A stretch of 64,000 nt of DNA, taken from Winogradskyella sp. KYW1333. GTDB taxonomy: Bacteria; Bacteroidota; Bacteroidia; Flavobacteriales; Flavobacteriaceae. Both the position numbers and the translations under genes were made by a program. The stretch lies in contig NZ_QPHL01000008.1 in assembly GCF_003335675.1 (NCBI RefSeq), positions 21,284-85,283 on the forward strand, read 5' to 3'. Positions 19,490-29,053 of this stretch are shown here, one piece after another. The notes beneath the pieces were generated by a model. The model saw only the letters and a program-made list of their open reading frames with translations, did not search any database and had not been told where the DNA came from. The stretch's first letter is position 1; each line of letters starts with the position of its first letter.

Positions 19490-20779
19490 ATGAATGTAAT
19501 CTGTATAGGTTATTTTGATAAACATTCAAGATTTTTTCTTGATATTAGAGAGTGGATCAAAACAAATACAGATCACTCCGTTAAGTTTAAAACATTAAGT
19601 ATTCACTTTGGCGGTTATCTCTATAATATTTTAAGATTTAAATATAGCACTTGGATTAATTTCAAGGCATGGTTTAAAATATTTACAAATAGAAGGAAGT
19701 ACGAGAAACAACTGCAATCTAAAGCATATAAGGGAATAGATATTGAAAAACATATTGAATTCCACCTAAAACTAAATAAGCAGGCACCGGTTGATGCCTT
19801 ATGTTTACAAGCTATGGCTTATATTGATATTTTTGAGGCTATGTTTAATAAAATTATACCAAATTATCTTTTAACTCTAGGTGATTCTCGCTTATGTATT
19901 GAAATAGCAGTTGAAGTAGCTAAACAAAAAAAAATAAAAGTTTTCTTTATAGAACAAGGACCATTTAAAACAACCTTTTTTGATGACCAAGGAGTAAATG
20001 CAAATTTGAGTATTAGAAAAAATACTGAATTAATGCGCACAATCACTGAACATAATAATCCGAATCAACAAAAAGCAATAAAGTACAACAGATCACCAAT
20101 TTATCGTGGTCTTGATATTCTATTGATGACGTTATTTGAAAACACCGTGATTTATCCTCCAGATTTAAAATTTACAGACATAAATTCATATAGAAAGAAA
20201 AACTCAAGCAAAAAATCAAAAATCGATATTAAGAATATGAATTATATTCTTTTCCCTATGCAAATTCCTCTCGATGTTAATATGATTTATCACAGTCCTA
20301 ATTATAATTCACATCTAGAAATTGTAAAGGACCTATTTGAGCATCTACCTGATAAATTCAAATTAATTCTTAGAGAACATCCGCTTTACATTGGTAAATA
20401 TGATAATGAATTATATGAATATATAAATACTCATAATATTTGTATTGATAATACTTCAACTTTAAACAAAGCACTAGACAGTGCAAGTGTTGTGATAGTT
20501 AATAATTCTACGGTTGGTATTGAAGCAATTTCAAGATACAAACCTGTCATCGTTCTGGGAAATGCATTCTACGATAATAAGAAAGTGTGTTTTAAACTTA
20601 ACAACAAGTGTGAACTTAGTGAATTAATAAAATTGGCCATTTTAAATGAACCTAATATAATTGAAATTGATAGATTTATTAATTTACTTTATAATACAGT
20701 TATGTTAAAGGGAGGGGTCACAGATAAAAATTTGATATCCTCAAAAACCATTGCCAATCATTTAATTTCAAATTTTTAG
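19490..20779 (+). CDS. Capsule-polysaccharide-type (KpsS/GT-B) glycosyltransferase
   Basis: 429 residues. The C-terminal half has features of capsule synthesis/export proteins of the KpsC/KpsS type: LREHPLYIG, then VVIVNNSTVGIEAISRYKPVIVLG, which is the nucleotide-sugar binding region. The N-terminal half has QAMAYIDIFEAMFNKIIPNYLL and FFIEQGPF, also seen there. Probably adds a sugar (Kdo-type in characterised cases) to a surface polysaccharide in the cytoplasm. First gene of the polysaccharide locus, 9 bp after ftsE and 1 bp before the next glycosyltransferase. Confidence 0.65.
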   Translation: MNVICIGYFDKHSRFFLDIREWIKTNTDHSVKFKTLSIHFGGYLYNILRFKYSTWINFKAWFKIFTNRRKYEKQLQSKAYKGIDIEKHIEFHLKLNKQAPVDALCLQAMAYIDIFEAMFNKIIPNYLLTLGDSRLCIEIAVEVAKQKKIKVFFIEQGPFKTTFFDDQGVNANLSIRKNTELMRTITEHNNPNQQKAIKYNRSPIYRGLDILLMTLFENTVIYPPDLKFTDINSYRKKNSSKKSKIDIKNMNYILFPMQIPLDVNMIYHSPNYNSHLEIVKDLFEHLPDKFKLILREHPLYIGKYDNELYEYINTHNICIDNTSTLNKALDSASVVIVNNSTVGIEAISRYKPVIVLGNAFYDNKKVCFKLNNKCELSELIKLAILNEPNIIEIDRFINLLYNTVMLKGGVTDKNLISSKTIANHLISNF

Positions 20780-20780
20780 A

Positions 20781-21722
20781 ATGCCTTTTTTTTCAGTAAT
20801 CATACCACTTTATAATAAGGAAGACTACATTAACGAATGTTTGGAAAGTGCTTTGAATCAAAGATTCAATGATTATGAAATTGTGATTGTTAATGATGGG
20901 TCAACTGATAAGAGTGTACAAATCGTTGAAGGATTTAATTCTGACAAAATCACATTATTTCATCAGGATAATCAAGGTGCGAGCAAAGCCAGAAATAAAG
21001 CCGCCTCTCTTTCAAAAGGACAATACCTTGCATTTTTAGATGCGGACGACATATGGAAACCAAACCACCTCGAATGCTTGGATGAAAGTATTAGAACATT
21101 TCCCAAAAGTGGAATTTACGCCAATAATTATTTTATAAAGCACAGCAATGCATTTACAGCACCAGCTAAGCTTAATATTCAAATTAATACGAACAAACCC
21201 ATTATTCTTGAAGATTTTTTTGAAGCAAGTCTTAAAGAAACTGTTGTTTGGACATCGGCAACAGTAATAGAAAAAAATAAATTTATGTCCTATGGTATGT
21301 TTAATACTGCTTATCCAACCGGTGAAGATTTAGATCTATGGATAAGAATAGCATTTAAAGAACCTATAGTTTTTCATCCAAAACAGACAATGATTTATAA
21401 CAAATCAATTAAAAATAGTTTAGGTAAAATTGAAGATAATGACGCTAGATTTATTTTGTTCGAATCCTTTAAAGAATATGAACAAAAAAACAGTAGCCTT
21501 AAAGCCTATTTAGATTTGAAAAGGTATGGTCTCGCATTGAGAACAAAAATAAATGGTGAAAATAAAATCTATAAGGATACTCTAAAAACTATTGGTTTTG
21601 AAAATCTCAATATGAAACAGAAACTATTATTAGGCACACCTTCTAGTCTACTTAAACTACTTAATAAGATAAGACCTGTTATTATTAAAAACAGTTTGTA
21701 TTTAAGAATTTTTAAAGGCTAG
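20781..21722 (+). CDS. Family 2 glycosyltransferase
   Basis: 313 residues. GT-A fold with IPLYNKEDYINECLESALNQ at the start, the NDGSTD nucleotide-binding turn, and the metal-binding DADD in FLDADDIWKPNH. Transfers a sugar from a nucleotide donor during polysaccharide assembly. Cotranscribed with the KpsS-like gene. Its last 21 bp overlap tail-to-tail with the cupin gene on the other strand. Confidence 0.88.
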   Translation: MPFFSVIIPLYNKEDYINECLESALNQRFNDYEIVIVNDGSTDKSVQIVEGFNSDKITLFHQDNQGASKARNKAASLSKGQYLAFLDADDIWKPNHLECLDESIRTFPKSGIYANNYFIKHSNAFTAPAKLNIQINTNKPIILEDFFEASLKETVVWTSATVIEKNKFMSYGMFNTAYPTGEDLDLWIRIAFKEPIVFHPKQTMIYNKSIKNSLGKIEDNDARFILFESFKEYEQKNSSLKAYLDLKRYGLALRTKINGENKIYKDTLKTIGFENLNMKQKLLLGTPSSLLKLLNKIRPVIIKNSLYLRIFKG

Positions 21723-22112
21723 GAAATCACTATATTTTCTTATGTAATCTTCTTCATTGTACTCTGCAGAAGCCAATACCAAGCAAACACAACCAGAAGA
21801 AAAATTATCTATTTCTCGCCATATTCCAGGAACAATAAATAAGCCTTTATGAGGTTTATTTAGGTTTATAATTCTTGTATTGTCACCATCCTTTATATGC
21901 ACATCAAAACTACCAGAGAGCGGAATAATAAGTTGATTTAATTCTTTGTGTGCATGACCGCCACGAAAAGCATCGGAAGGCACATCATACAAATAGTAAA
22001 CCCGTTTAATATCGAAAGGAATGGTATTACCTTCAATAACAGCTAAAAGCCCTCTTTCATCATGAACTCTAGGAATTTCAATTATTTCTACGTCTTCTAT
22101 TTTCGAATTCAT
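21702..22112 (-). CDS. WxcM/FdtA-like sugar 3,4-ketoisomerase (cupin)
   Basis: 136 residues matching the WxcM-like/FdtA-QdtA cupin family: IPRVHDERGLLAVIEG at the start, VPSDAFRGGHAHKELNQLII with the catalytic histidine pair, and FIVPGIWREIDNFS. These enzymes convert dTDP-4-keto-6-deoxyglucose to its 3-keto isomer, the substrate for a 3-aminotransferase. A DegT aminotransferase is present at 26984-28081 on the same strand, which fits a dTDP-Fuc3N or Qui3N pathway. Which isomer is produced cannot be told. Confidence 0.8.
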   Translation of the reverse strand: MNSKIEDVEIIEIPRVHDERGLLAVIEGNTIPFDIKRVYYLYDVPSDAFRGGHAHKELNQLIIPLSGSFDVHIKDGDNTRIINLNKPHKGLFIVPGIWREIDNFSSGCVCLVLASAEYNEEDYIRKYSDFLAFKNS

Positions 22113-22114
22113 AT

Positions 22115-23209
22115 TTAAGATTCAATTAAATTCTGCCACTTCAATGCTATCGCTTCCATTGAAAATGACTCAACACTGCTCCTTGCTTTATCACAACAGC
22201 TAAGATATAACTTTTCATCCTCTACAAGTAAATCCAATCCTTCTGCTAATGCTTTTGAATTGTGATTTTCGACCAGAATACCATTATATCTATCTAATAA
22301 TACACCATCTTCATAATTATCATATTTTACACTTACCACAGGTTTTCCACAGGCCAATGACTCCAAAACTGTCATAGGAAATCCCTCATAGCGACTACTT
22401 AACACAGTAAATTTTGAGTTATAAATATGATTAAAAGGATTACTTGAAAATGGAAGTAAAATTACTGATTCTGTAATTCCTAATTTCTCCATTTTAGATA
22501 ATATTTTATCCTTATCCTTACCGTTGCCCATTAGCACTAACTTAATTCCACGCGAGCTTAAATTTGATTTATGATAAGCATCTAATAAGAGTGATAAGTT
22601 TTTTTGCTCATCCTCAAATCTTCCGTACCAAAACACAAAGGGAGTACTCAGGTTTACAGGTTCATCCTTATATCTATCAATATAGTTAAAATCAACCGGA
22701 TTGTAAATAGTTGTAATATTCTTAAATCTATATTTTTTGAATATTAATTTTTCAATTTTATCCGAAACTGATACAATGGCGTTAGATTTTTTATAAACAA
22801 TTTTAGTTAACCATTTAAATGGAGGAAAATACAGATTTATTGCGTGATTGTGAACTATGTAAATTGTATTTTTTGGGTAAATAAAAGCAGAGATAATATA
22901 TTCAGAAAATGGTTTTATCCTAACTCTATGATCTATAACAAAGTCTATTTCATTTGCTTTCAAGAATTTCCTTAACAGCAATAGACGATTAAGTCTACCA
23001 AAAATGGTATTATTTTTCTCTTTAATTTCGCCAAGATTGAATAAAGTTCCTTTGTAAGGATAGGAAATACTATTTAAAACAGTTACGATAAATACTTTGT
23101 AACCCAAACTTTCTAACATAAAAGTTTGTAAGGAAGCTACTCTATCTGCACCACCTTCACTTAGTGAACGAGTGATAATACATATTCTTTTTTTATGATT
23201 ACTTTGCAT
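22115..23209 (-). CDS. Family 4 glycosyltransferase
   Basis: 364 residues, GT-B fold. The N-terminus has the acceptor-side pattern RSLSEGGADRVA; the C-terminal domain has the retaining GT4 signature SSRYEGFPMTVLESLACGKP with the two glutamates seven apart. Transfers a sugar in polysaccharide assembly. It ends 2 bp before the cupin gene start, so both belong to one transcript. Divergent from the next glycosyltransferase with 25 bp between starts. Confidence 0.88.
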   Translation of the reverse strand: MQSNHKKRICIITRSLSEGGADRVASLQTFMLESLGYKVFIVTVLNSISYPYKGTLFNLGEIKEKNNTIFGRLNRLLLLRKFLKANEIDFVIDHRVRIKPFSEYIISAFIYPKNTIYIVHNHAINLYFPPFKWLTKIVYKKSNAIVSVSDKIEKLIFKKYRFKNITTIYNPVDFNYIDRYKDEPVNLSTPFVFWYGRFEDEQKNLSLLLDAYHKSNLSSRGIKLVLMGNGKDKDKILSKMEKLGITESVILLPFSSNPFNHIYNSKFTVLSSRYEGFPMTVLESLACGKPVVSVKYDNYEDGVLLDRYNGILVENHNSKALAEGLDLLVEDEKLYLSCCDKARSSVESFSMEAIALKWQNLIES

Positions 23210-23234
23210 ATTAATTTGATGGTAAAGATATTAA

Positions 23235-24389
23235 ATGAAAGTTTTACTTTTTGGAGAATACAATAGAGCCCAATGGAATATTAAAAAAGGTCTTGAAAAA
23301 CTTGGCCATGAGGCCATAGTAGTGAGTATGAGAGACGGATTCAAAAAAGTTGATGTGGATATTGAAATTAAAGATCCTTACACATCTTATCCACTTAAAA
23401 AGCTCAGAAATTTATTAATTAAAGTACTTGGGTTTGATATTTCTGCCCACAGCATAAAAAAACAAATTAAGAATAAGAAAAAACAACTTTCAGGTTTTGA
23501 CATTGTGCAACTCATCAATGAAGCACCATTTGATTTTAAGAGACATCACCAAAAAGAAATATTCGATTGGTTAAAAGATTGGAATGAGGAAGTATTTCTA
23601 TTATCGTGCGGATTAGACTATCCCAGTGTAAAGTATGCTTATGACAAACAATTTAGGTATTCAATTCTTACCCCTTACTTCGAAAATAAAGGAAATAAAA
23701 AGGACTTTTCACCTGCATTAAGTTACATAACTGAAGAACATATAAACTTGCATAAACATATTTTTAAACATATTAAGGGAGTTATCTCAAATGATTTAGA
23801 CTATCACCTTCCTTTAATTGGATACAAAAAGTATTTAGGCATGATTCCTCACACGATTAATACCTCTAAACTTAAGTATTCCAAACCTAAAATTAATGGC
23901 AAAATCGTCATTTTTCATGGCATAAATACTTACAATTATTACAAAAAAGGTAATGATATTTTTGATAAAGCTTTGAATCTCATAAGAGCCAAATTTAGGG
24001 ATCAAGTTGAAATAATTGTGACTAGAAATCTTCCTTATAAAAATTATATTGAAAGCTTTGATAGAGCACATATCCTATTAGATCAAGTATATGCTTATGA
24101 TCAAGGCTTCAACGCTCTTGAAGCCATGGCAAAAGGAAAAGTGGTTTTTACAGGTGCAGAAAAAGAATGGGAAGACTATTTTGATGTAGAAAAAGATACG
24201 ATAGCAATTAATGCCTTACCAGATGAACAAAGTATTGCCTCTAAATTAGAGTGGTTAATTAACAATCCTGACGAAATTGAAAAGATTTCGGAGAATGCAA
24301 GAATATTTGTAGATCAACATCACAATTATATTGATTGTGCCAAGCAATATCTTAAAATTTGGTCTAATGCTATAAAGCATCAATCTTAG
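23235..24389 (+). CDS. GT-B glycosyltransferase
   Basis: 384 residues. The N-terminus (VLLFGEYNRAQWNIKKGLEKLGHE) and the C-terminal donor site region (ILLDQVYAYDQGFNALEAMAKGK, then TGAEKEWEDYF) identify a GT4-like enzyme of a lineage common in Bacteroidota polysaccharide loci. Donor and acceptor unknown. It lies alone on the plus strand between two minus-strand operons, and its last 20 bp overlap tail-to-tail with the flippase gene. Confidence 0.75.
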   Translation: MKVLLFGEYNRAQWNIKKGLEKLGHEAIVVSMRDGFKKVDVDIEIKDPYTSYPLKKLRNLLIKVLGFDISAHSIKKQIKNKKKQLSGFDIVQLINEAPFDFKRHHQKEIFDWLKDWNEEVFLLSCGLDYPSVKYAYDKQFRYSILTPYFENKGNKKDFSPALSYITEEHINLHKHIFKHIKGVISNDLDYHLPLIGYKKYLGMIPHTINTSKLKYSKPKINGKIVIFHGINTYNYYKKGNDIFDKALNLIRAKFRDQVEIIVTRNLPYKNYIESFDRAHILLDQVYAYDQGFNALEAMAKGKVVFTGAEKEWEDYFDVEKDTIAINALPDEQSIASKLEWLINNPDEIEKISENARIFVDQHHNYIDCAKQYLKIWSNAIKHQS

Positions 24390-25662
24390 ACTGTCTCTTG
24401 TAGTATATCTGAACAAAAATAATCACAACGATTAGATATATTATATACCTCACAAAATGAGCAATTACAACTCCTTCCGTACCATAAATGTCAATAAATA
24501 TCTTGGTAAGCACATAAAATAAAACCAAAGAAATTAACTCTGTAATCACAAAGCTTTTCACCAATTTCTTAGCCAAAAATTGATAAGCTAAAACCAAAGC
24601 ACACAATCGTATAAAATCACCCAAAAGTTGCCATTTAAACAAGGGTTCCATTCCTAAGAAATTTGGATAAATCAATTCAATAATATAATTGCGTAACAGA
24701 TATACCAATACCATACCAACAAAGAAAATTGGCAATATGGTCTTATAAATATTAATCACCTCTTTATTAAAATCTACACGATTATATATACTTGCGAATC
24801 TTGGTAAAACATATAGTGTAAATAAACCTGTCGCAAAAACCATATAGTTCTTTGAGATAAAGTTTATAGCTGTCCAGTAACCTGCTTCATTAATATTTAT
24901 ATCTTCAGTTACAATGGTCCTAATTTCTAACTCAATAAAGTTTATGAGAAAAGCCGAGACAAAAGACATTAAAGTAAATGCTAAAAGACTATTTCTGTAA
25001 CCTAAATTGAGCTTGAAATTCTTAAATTTCACGTAACGATTTAGAGTTTTACCAAATATTAATATCAACGTTACTAATTGTATGATTGGAGCAATAGCAA
25101 TAGCAATTATAACACCATCTAGATTATTGGTATAAAGCCCAATTACTAACACTAATGAAGCTAATAAATAACTTATCAGCTCAATTTTTGCATACTTTTT
25201 ATAATCAGACAATCCACTGACAACACCGCTTATAATTCTACTAAAAGCAATAAAGGGAACTATAATCGCCAAAAGTTTAAACACATATGAATATTCAATT
25301 GAATCAAATACATATCGTGTAAAATATTCTGCTCCATTAAATAAAACCAAAAAAGAAATTACTGACCCAATGATTAGAAATACTGTAGCGTTTGAAAAGA
25401 CTTTGGTAAGTTCAGATCGATTATCTTTAAATTCTGAAACATACTTTACAATACCACTAAAGGTGCCAAGTGTTGAAGTACTCGACAGCATTGCAAGTAT
25501 ATTTCTAATTTGTCCAATATTGGCAATACCTGCTTCACCAACTGTAACAGCCAACAACCTTTGTATAAAAACCGAGACAATAAGCCTTATAAAAATTACA
25601 ACGGCGTTTAAAGAGGTTATCTTTAAAACAATATTATTTTTGATAAAGCCTGGGAGTTTCAA
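24370..25662 (-). CDS. O-antigen flippase (Wzx/MATE-like), copy 2
   Basis: 430 residues with about 12 membrane helices of the polysaccharide transporter (PST/MVF) type. Starts KITSLNAVVIFIRLIVSVFIQ, like the O-antigen translocases that flip undecaprenyl-linked repeat units to the periplasm. Clearly homologous to the upstream neighbour at 25673-26983 (GYW.A.NR.S..Y.., then LPRFA.I, YQFLAKK). Ten bp separate the two genes. Having two flippases in tandem suggests a recent or functional duplication. Confidence 0.85.
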   Translation of the reverse strand: MKLPGFIKNNIVLKITSLNAVVIFIRLIVSVFIQRLLAVTVGEAGIANIGQIRNILAMLSSTSTLGTFSGIVKYVSEFKDNRSELTKVFSNATVFLIIGSVISFLVLFNGAEYFTRYVFDSIEYSYVFKLLAIIVPFIAFSRIISGVVSGLSDYKKYAKIELISYLLASLVLVIGLYTNNLDGVIIAIAIAPIIQLVTLILIFGKTLNRYVKFKNFKLNLGYRNSLLAFTLMSFVSAFLINFIELEIRTIVTEDININEAGYWTAINFISKNYMVFATGLFTLYVLPRFASIYNRVDFNKEVINIYKTILPIFFVGMVLVYLLRNYIIELIYPNFLGMEPLFKWQLLGDFIRLCALVLAYQFLAKKLVKSFVITELISLVLFYVLTKIFIDIYGTEGVVIAHFVRYIIYLIVVIIFVQIYYKRQSKIDAL

Positions 25663-25672
25663 TATTTCTAAT

Positions 25673-26983
25673 TTAGCTTTCTTTTACGTCTTCATCCGAA
25701 AGTACACCGAACAAAGAACTACCAAAAATTAGTAATATTATTCCGAAATGCATAATATAACTTAAACAATGACCCATTACGGCACCTTTTAAACCATAGA
25801 GATCAATAAAATAGATACTGGTAAAATAAATGATTACAAACAAAAATATTTCAAGGACAATGAAATGTGCAAACATTTTTTTCGCTAAGAATTGATAAGC
25901 TATAACCATGGATAAAACCCTCATAAAATCACCCAAAATTTGGTAACCGAATAATTCTTCTACGGGTTGAAAATCTTGCGTAAATAAAAGACTTACTAAT
26001 AAGGACCTACTCAAATATATAACCAATAGAATTAGGGCAAAAATTGGCATTATGGTTTTATAAAAACTAAACACCTCTTTTCTAAATTCTTTCTTTGTAT
26101 TTATTTCAGCAAATCTTGGTAATATATACAGTACCATCAATGAATTAATAAACATCAAATAATAATCAGAAACACGATTCATTGCCTGCCAATAGCCTGC
26201 TTCTTTTAATCCAATTTCTGTAATTAAATAATTTCTAATAATAATTAAGACAATAGGAATGGCTATTGAAGAAACCAATGCCATAATCATATATGGGCTT
26301 AGATTGTTTAATACTGAAAAACTAAAATCGGATATTTTTAGATAGTTCATTAAGTTCTTCCTGTATAGTATACCTACAATAGAAATTAAAAGGTTTAACG
26401 CTGGTGCAATAACCACAGCCACCAAAGCCCCATCAATATTATCTTGCCATATCAATAAAATAGTTACTAAAAGACCAAGAACTTGCCCAATAATATTGAT
26501 TATGAATAGAATTTTATACTTCGAAAAACCATTCATTATGGCAAACACAAACATGTTTAATGCATAAAATGGCAATACAATTGCAAGTATCTCTATGACG
26601 TAGGTGTACTTGTAATTACCTTGAAATATTAAGCTATTAATATATTCGGCATTATAATAACATAAAAATGCCAAAAGCATTGAAGCGAAAAAGCCTAAGT
26701 AAAATACCGTAGATAATGTTTTACCAAGCTCAATAGAATTATTCTTAAACTTATCTATAAACTTTACTACCCCTTTGTAGAGACCTGCAATTGCAACAGA
26801 TTGAACTGCGCTAAGAAAATTCCTCAAGTTACCGATAAGAGCCATTCCCTCAGCTCCAATAAAAACTGCGATAAATTTTGAGACTAAAATTCCGGCAATA
26901 ATCTTAACACTAATATTAGCCGTGTTAAGGCTAGCTGCCTTATTTAAGACTTCTGTATTTATATAATCGAAAAATTTCTTCAA
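25673..26983 (-). CDS. O-antigen flippase (Wzx/MATE-like), copy 1
   Basis: 436 residues, about 12 membrane helices. N-terminal NKAASLNTANISVKIIAGILVSKFIA and the GAEGMALIGNLRNFL segment are typical of Wzx-type O-antigen translocases. Directly abuts the aminotransferase gene (start at 26983, aminotransferase stop at 26984). Paralogue of 24370-25662. Confidence 0.85.
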   Translation of the reverse strand: MKKFFDYINTEVLNKAASLNTANISVKIIAGILVSKFIAVFIGAEGMALIGNLRNFLSAVQSVAIAGLYKGVVKFIDKFKNNSIELGKTLSTVFYLGFFASMLLAFLCYYNAEYINSLIFQGNYKYTYVIEILAIVLPFYALNMFVFAIMNGFSKYKILFIINIIGQVLGLLVTILLIWQDNIDGALVAVVIAPALNLLISIVGILYRKNLMNYLKISDFSFSVLNNLSPYMIMALVSSIAIPIVLIIIRNYLITEIGLKEAGYWQAMNRVSDYYLMFINSLMVLYILPRFAEINTKKEFRKEVFSFYKTIMPIFALILLVIYLSRSLLVSLLFTQDFQPVEELFGYQILGDFMRVLSMVIAYQFLAKKMFAHFIVLEIFLFVIIYFTSIYFIDLYGLKGAVMGHCLSYIMHFGIILLIFGSSLFGVLSDEDVKES

Positions 26984-28081
26984 TTAATACGTGTTTAGGG
27001 CGTCAATAACGCTTTTTACTTCCGCATTGGTCATAATGGGACTTATCGGCAAACTTATCACTCTTTGATGAATCTTCTCAGTAATTGGCAAATTTAATTT
27101 GGAATAAACTTTCAATGCTTCTTGTTTATGAGGTGGAATTGGGTAATGAACCAACCAACCTATTTCATTTCTATCCAAATATTGTGAAAATTGAACTCTG
27201 TCTTCCACTTCTACCACAAAGGCATAAAAAACATGATCGTTACTATTATTATAGCTAGGTAGTTTAATCTTTGAATTTTTAATTTCTCTTAAATACATTT
27301 TAGCAATTTCTTGCCTTCTTTCATTATCCTTATTTAGAGATTTTAATTTTATTGATAAGAATGATGCCTGTAATCCGTCAAGCCTGCTATTAAAGCCAAC
27401 GATTTTATTCTGATACTTTTTCTCACTACCATAATTGGACAACTTCCTCACAACATTTATTAGTTGTAAGTCATTAGTCACAACTGCTCCGCCATCACCA
27501 AGTGCACCGAGGTTCTTACTTGGATAAAAACTAAATGCACCAGCATCAGCTAGGTTACCAGCCCTACCCATTTCACATGAGGCACCATGAGCTTGTGCAG
27601 CATCTTCTATTAACAAAATATTCTTTTTGTCAACCATTTTCTTAATGGTTTCTACATCAGCTAATTGACCATATAAATGAACAACTATAATAGCTTTTAT
27701 TTCTTCGTTTAAGATTGACTTTATCGCTTTAGATGAAATATTATAACTATCTCTATCTGGCTCTGAAAATACGGGAATTAGACCTGAATGGATTACGGAA
27801 AGAATGGTAGCGATAAATGTATTAGCTGGCACAAGTACTTTATCACCTTCATTTAATTGACCTAACTCTATATATCCCTTCAATATTAAGGTTAGAGCAT
27901 CTAAACCATTTCCTGTACCAACACAATACTTTGCGCCACAATAATCACTAAATTCGTTTTCGAATTTTGTCACGCTTTTTCCTAAAATAAATTGTGATTC
28001 CTTTAGACTTTCACTTAAGATTTCATGAAACTGATTTCTAAATCTGTCGTTTATTTTATGTAGGTCTAGAAAGGGTATCAT
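26984..28081 (-). CDS. DegT/DnrJ/EryC1 sugar aminotransferase (FdtB-like)
   Basis: 365 residues. PLP enzyme of the DegT family: GTGNGLDALTL, VPANTFIAT, IEDAAQAHGA (159-168) with the cofactor-binding aspartate, and the Schiff-base lysine K189 in SFYPSKN. It transfers an amino group to a keto-sugar nucleotide. With the FdtA-like cupin in the same locus a 3-amino-3,6-dideoxyhexose is the most likely product. Its start overlaps the acyltransferase stop by 4 bp. Confidence 0.88.
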   Translation of the reverse strand: MIPFLDLHKINDRFRNQFHEILSESLKESQFILGKSVTKFENEFSDYCGAKYCVGTGNGLDALTLILKGYIELGQLNEGDKVLVPANTFIATILSVIHSGLIPVFSEPDRDSYNISSKAIKSILNEEIKAIIVVHLYGQLADVETIKKMVDKKNILLIEDAAQAHGASCEMGRAGNLADAGAFSFYPSKNLGALGDGGAVVTNDLQLINVVRKLSNYGSEKKYQNKIVGFNSRLDGLQASFLSIKLKSLNKDNERRQEIAKMYLREIKNSKIKLPSYNNSNDHVFYAFVVEVEDRVQFSQYLDRNEIGWLVHYPIPPHKQEALKVYSKLNLPITEKIHQRVISLPISPIMTNAEVKSVIDALNTY

Positions 28082-29025
28082 ACTAAAAAAATTCTTAAAA
28101 TATTCTGCTTATACTCATTGCAACCTAGTTCTATTTTTTGTCTCATCAAGCCTATATTATATCCTTCTGGATATGATTTATCCATTATTGTTCCCATTGA
28201 AAAAAAACTTTTCCCTTCAGCTTTGTATTTATGAATTAGATCTATAAATAAGTATTCCAATGCGCGCTCCGTTTCACCTAAAGCTGTTGTTGCTCCATAT
28301 TGCGATTTCACAATCTGTCCTTTATCAAAAATAGTAATACCTGCCAATATTTGGCCTTTCAAATAGATATTAAACTGCTTTATTTGATTATTAAATCTAG
28401 ATTTTAATAACGAAATCTCCTGTAATGTGTGAACAGGTTTAGTGTTATGTCTATCTTTTAATCGTGGCACCAGAACCTGATTCCAAAATTCATCAAAATT
28501 GTCCTCTTCCTTAATTTCAAACCCTTTGTCCTTATTTTTTCTATAATGTTTTAATTTGGTTTTATGTATGCTTAAAGGCTTGTTGTAGTCAATAGCTAAG
28601 ACCTTATTGGCACCAATAATAGTTGCAGTATCATCTATCAATGCATTAAATACATAATGGGATAAATCACATTGGTAAAATGTTGGTAATTCTCTGATTT
28701 CTATAAACTTAAAACCTGCATCCTTAAGAAAAGTTAATAATGCATTTACAACAGCTTTGATACTTTCAACATCTAAGTCTTTCCTTGTGATTAATCCACC
28801 ATATGTTAGACCTTGGTGTGAAATAAGTTCATCAGTACTTTTATTAGCCGGCAATACAGCAACTATGTCATTTTCCTTTTTTACCATTAACGAAAAGTCA
28901 ACAAACCTATCGCTATGGTAGTCCATAAAATTTCGATTAAACAAAAATGTACCTTCTTGAGAATTCTCAATAAAGGAATTCCATTCGGAAGCCTTTTCAT
29001 TGGTATATTTTTCTACTAGTATAAT
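28078..29025 (-). CDS. FemAB/GNAT-like acyltransferase, probably with a non-AUG start
   Basis: The C-terminal part is a GNAT-fold acyltransferase of the FemAB-like class found in polysaccharide loci (YLFIDLIHKYKAEGKSFFSMG, KQKIELGCNE-type end). It may N-acylate the amino sugar made by the cupin and aminotransferase, which would complete the pathway; that is inference. The first ATG-like option is an internal TTG at 28944, but the same frame continues upstream for 27 codons with convincing protein (VEKYTNEKASEWNSFIENSQ then EGTFLFNRN, a conserved start of this family). The only possible starts there are ATT at 29025 or ATA at 29022, just after a stop. Confidence 0.75.
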   Translation of the reverse strand: MILVEKYTNEKASEWNSFIENSQEGTFLFNRNFMDYHSDRFVDFSLMVKKENDIVAVLPANKSTDELISHQGLTYGGLITRKDLDVESIKAVVNALLTFLKDAGFKFIEIRELPTFYQCDLSHYVFNALIDDTATIIGANKVLAIDYNKPLSIHKTKLKHYRKNKDKGFEIKEEDNFDEFWNQVLVPRLKDRHNTKPVHTLQEISLLKSRFNNQIKQFNIYLKGQILAGITIFDKGQIVKSQYGATTALGETERALEYLFIDLIHKYKAEGKSFFSMGTIMDKSYPEGYNIGLMRQKIELGCNEYKQNILRIFLV

Positions 29026-29053
29026 TTAGTTATGAATTTAATAAGCTTAATTT

